The notes under the pieces: model-generated
Databases searched by the model: none
What the model saw: only the letters and a program-made list of their open reading frames with translations
What the model was told of the DNA's origin: nothing
Assembly: GCA_036497785.1 (NCBI GenBank)
Contig: DASXIW010000211.1
Location: 1 to 7,512, forward strand
Direction: 5' to 3'
Source of the DNA: DASXIW01 sp036497785
GTDB lineage: Bacteria > Pseudomonadota > Alphaproteobacteria > Acetobacterales > Acetobacteraceae
DNA: 7,512 nucleotides
Part shown: positions 5,671-7,512 of the stretch, piece by piece
Position numbering within the stretch: the stretch's first letter is position 1
Layout: every line of letters begins with the position of its first letter
Made by a program: the position numbers and the translations under genes

Positions 5671-6220
5671 CGCCCCCATGCCAATCCCCCTCGGGCCGAT
5701 CTACAGTTTCGAGGGCAAGCTCCCGAAGCTCGCCCCCGACGCCTTCATCGCCCCCAGCGCCGCCGTGATCGGCGATGTGGAGATCGGCGCGCAATCCAGC
5801 GTCTGGTTCCATTGCGTCTTGCGCGGAGACACCAACTTCATCCGCATCGGCGCCCGCACCAACATCCAGGACGGCACCATCATCCACGTAAACGCCGTCC
5901 ACTACCCGACCCTGATCGGCAACGACGTCACGGTGGGCCACGCCGCCATCATCCATGCCTGCACATTGAAGGATGGCGCCTTCGTCGGCATGGGTGCCAC
6001 CGTGTTGGACGGGGCGGTCATCGAGGAAGGCGGCATGCTGGCGGCCGGCGCGCTGCTCACCCCCAACAAGCGGATCGGCCCCAACGAGATGTGGCAAGGC
6101 TCGCCCGCCCGGCTGGTCCGGGTGATGGAGCCGGAGGAGCAGGCCAAATTCGCCCGCACCGCCGACCATTATGTCGAACTCGGGCAACGATATCTGCGCA
6201 GCCTCTTCCCCGGGGGGTGA
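5663..6220 (+). CDS. Gamma-class carbonic anhydrase family protein (left-handed beta-helix)
   Basis: This 185-residue hexapeptide-repeat protein is of the gamma-carbonic anhydrase/YrdA/PaaY group, which forms trimers of left-handed beta-helices with metal between subunits. Repeats run from about residue 27 to 140 (APSAAVIGDVEIG, IGNDVTVGH, VGMGATVLDGAVI). The metal ligands are all present: H75 (GTIIHVN), H93 and H98 (VGHAAIIH). The conserved R54-G-D56 and Q69 (NIQD) are kept too, so it could be an active hydratase, although many members have no shown activity. The C-terminal helix (EPEEQAKFARTADHYVELGQRYL) is usual. The ATG at 5663 overlaps the argC stop by 8 bp, which suggests translational coupling. 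An alternative ATG at 5678, 15 bp downstream, has no better ribosome binding site. No signal peptide is seen, so it should be cytoplasmic. Confidence 0.93.
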   Translation: MPDAPMPIPLGPIYSFEGKLPKLAPDAFIAPSAAVIGDVEIGAQSSVWFHCVLRGDTNFIRIGARTNIQDGTIIHVNAVHYPTLIGNDVTVGHAAIIHACTLKDGAFVGMGATVLDGAVIEEGGMLAAGALLTPNKRIGPNEMWQGSPARLVRVMEPEEQAKFARTADHYVELGQRYLRSLFPGG

Positions 6221-6275
6221 TTCCGCCTAACCCGTTCCTATTTGATTTCTACCGATTTTCAGGGGACGGGGTCAC

Positions 6276-6845
6276 ATGCGCATTCATTATCTGATGTTGC
6301 TCGCCTGCCTTTTGCCGGCAGCCTGCGACGCCGTGGTGACCTATCCACCCCCGCCGGTCATTCCGATCGGATCCCTCGGTACCAATCAGGACTCCGATAC
6401 CGCCGCTGTTCTGCTCTCCGGCTACACATTCGGCGACAAGGCGCGGCTGACCGGCAACCCGATCGGCGTTGCCCGCGCCGCCGCCTCGGTCGAATATCTG
6501 GCCGCTGCTCTTCCAACAGGTCCGCGCTGGCAGATCGTCGCCCCCTTTATCATCGACCAGATGATCCAGGGGCGGGCTGAACTCCATCATGCGCTTGGTA
6601 TCGCTCCCGGCGCGCCCTCGCAAGCCGTGGTCGCTGGATTGCTGAACGCCGCGAACGCGCTTTTGGTCAATAATCCCGCGGCTGCGGCGGAAGCGCTCAA
6701 TCCCGCCATATTCACCCTGGGGCCCCAGCAGACCTTGAACATACTGGCCAATATGCCGTTCCTGCCTACGGTCAATGTCGCAACGGCCCGTCTCAATAAC
6801 GAATTCCTCGGCCGCAACGGGAATAACTGCTTCCCCTGCGGTTGA
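6276..6845 (+). CDS. Putative lipoprotein, unknown function, C-terminal CxxC
   Basis: I do not recognise this 189-residue protein. The N terminus (MRIHYLMLLACLLPAAC) looks like a lipoprotein signal with the modified cysteine at C17. The box is imperfect, because Pro is at -3, so a plain secreted protein is possible. A short proline-rich linker (YPPPPVIPIG) follows. The rest is alanine-rich and probably helical (GVARAAASVEYLAAALP, VVAGLLNAANALLVNNPAAAAEALNP), and the protein ends in NNCFPCG, with C185 and C188 forming a CxxC four residues from the end. The start at 6276 follows a G-rich ribosome binding site (AGGGGACGGGG). It lies 55 bp after the carbonic anhydrase gene with no clear terminator between them, so read-through is possible. 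It converges on phaC. Confidence 0.8.
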   Translation: MRIHYLMLLACLLPAACDAVVTYPPPPVIPIGSLGTNQDSDTAAVLLSGYTFGDKARLTGNPIGVARAAASVEYLAAALPTGPRWQIVAPFIIDQMIQGRAELHHALGIAPGAPSQAVVAGLLNAANALLVNNPAAAAEALNPAIFTLGPQQTLNILANMPFLPTVNVATARLNNEFLGRNGNNCFPCG

Positions 6846-6875
6846 TCGCGTGATGCCCGGCGATGCGCGATGCCG

Positions 6876-6924
6876 TACCAACCGGCTGCAATGACGGAAG
6901 AGTCATCATTGCAGCCGGTCGGTA
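6876..6924. terminator. Long hairpin between convergent genes, possible bidirectional terminator
   Basis: ACCGGCTGCAATGA (6881-6894) pairs perfectly with TCATTGCAGCCGGT (6906-6919) around an 11-nt loop. After one A-C mismatch, TACC (6876-6879) pairs with GGTA (6921-6924). The hairpin starts 30 bp after the lipoprotein stop and ends at the base next to the phaC stop codon (6925-6927). There is no T-run on either strand, so it is not a classical intrinsic terminator. It may act as a 3' end stabiliser or Rho-assisted terminator for both genes. Confidence 0.6.
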
Positions 6925-7512
6925 TCAGTTGATCATCACCTTCACATAGCTACCCGGCGCATTCTCGATCGGCTCCAGCTTGCCATCGCCGGGCTCGCGC
7001 GCCTTCACTTGCCGCCGGTCCTTGGCGCTCACCCAGCGATGCCAGTCCGGCCACCAGGAACCGGCAATCTCGGTCGCGCCATGAAACCAGGCCTCGGGAT
7101 CGGCCGGCGTCTCGTTGTTGATCCAGTGGCTGTATTTCCCCGCCTCCGGCGCATTCACCACGCCGGCGATATGGCCGGATGCCGCCAGCACGAAGCGGCT
7201 TTTCCCGCCCAGCAACTGGGTGCCCGCATAGGTGCATTTCCACGGCGCGATATGGTCCTCGCGCGTCGAGAGGAAATACGCCGGCACTTTCACGCGCGAC
7301 AGGTCGATCGGCGTTCCCGTCAACGAAATTCCACCAGGCTGCGCCAGCAGATTCTCCTGATACATGTTGCGCAGATAGAAGCTGTGCATCTTCGCTGGCA
7401 TGCGCGTCGAATCCGCGTTCCAGTACAGCAGGTCGAACGGGAAGTGGTCGTTGCCGAGCAGATAGTTGTTCACCACGAACGACCAGATCAGGTCGTTCGC
7501 CCGCAGCATGTT
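6925..7512 (-). CDS. phaC: Class I poly(3-hydroxyalkanoate) synthase, C-terminal part
   Basis: PhaC polymerises (R)-3-hydroxyacyl-CoA into polyhydroxyalkanoate at the surface of storage granules. About 195 C-terminal residues are visible; the rest, including the catalytic cysteine, lies beyond the window's right end. Family marks are MLRANDLIWSFVVNNYLLG, FDLLYWNADSTRMP, and VPAYFLSTREDHIAPW with the catalytic Asp (7255-7257). SGHIAGVVN carries the catalytic His (7171-7173), and it is followed by GSWWPDWHRW and the C-terminal APGSYVKV. Residue pattern and length of the C-terminal domain match class I enzymes such as that of Cupriavidus necator. The reading frame is open to the window edge. The stop codon abuts the intergenic hairpin. 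Confidence 0.97.
   Translation of the reverse strand, partial: NMLRANDLIWSFVVNNYLLGNDHFPFDLLYWNADSTRMPAKMHSFYLRNMYQENLLAQPGGISLTGTPIDLSRVKVPAYFLSTREDHIAPWKCTYAGTQLLGGKSRFVLAASGHIAGVVNAPEAGKYSHWINNETPADPEAWFHGATEIAGSWWPDWHRWVSAKDRRQVKAREPGDGKLEPIENAPGSYVKVMIN

Noticed and set aside
4411..5679. 422-codon minus-strand open frame opposite argC
   Set aside because: The composition is that of a shadow frame, and the plus strand encodes a complete ArgC with its catalytic cysteine motif.
5429..6187. 252-codon minus-strand open frame opposite the gamma-carbonic anhydrase
   Set aside because: It is Gly/Asp/Ala-rich without motifs, while the plus strand keeps all three metal-binding histidines.

Overview
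The window is GC-rich DNA from an alphaproteobacterium. The evidence is the alpha-type L13 and S9 proteins (S9 carries the long N-terminal extension), the short type 2 ArgC placed just downstream of rplM-rpsI, a class I poly(3-hydroxyalkanoate) synthase and a gamma-class carbonic anhydrase. Acetobacteraceae or another Rhodospirillales lineage is my best guess, but the sequence alone does not prove it. Apart from the two truncated genes at the ends, the coding sequences look intact. I see no insertion sequence, prophage, tRNA, rRNA or CRISPR array.

Left part (1-2372): the 3' end of a polar amino-acid ABC transporter permease on + converges on a minus-strand cluster, and the two stop codons share bases. 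Read on the minus strand, this cluster is small secreted protein B (2372-2103), small secreted protein A (2058-1819) and a membrane sensor histidine kinase (1789-359). A and B share a conserved core motif and near-identical ribosome binding sites, so they look like a tandem duplication. No response regulator gene is present in the cluster. This unit is the least familiar part of the window.

Middle (2373-4593): a leader with several small dyads separates the cluster from an NAD(P)-binding SDR-type oxidoreductase, also on the minus strand. That gene diverges from the ribosomal operon rplM-rpsI on +. The shared 176 bp intergenic region holds a good sigma-70-type promoter for rplM and, just upstream of it, a perfect 7-bp inverted repeat. 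The ribosomal operon ends at a strong intrinsic terminator with a GCAA tetraloop.

Right part (4594-7512): argC (N-acetyl-gamma-glutamyl-phosphate reductase, arginine biosynthesis) overlaps a gamma-carbonic anhydrase family gene by 8 bp. A short gap follows, then a putative lipoprotein of unknown function ending in a CxxC motif. It converges on the 3' end of phaC (minus strand, cut by the window end). A long hairpin with a perfect 14-bp stem sits between these two genes and touches the phaC stop codon.

Most of the window is ordinary chromosomal housekeeping sequence. The items worth a second look are the duplicated small secreted proteins next to a kinase without a regulator, the intergenic dyads, and the CxxC lipoprotein.
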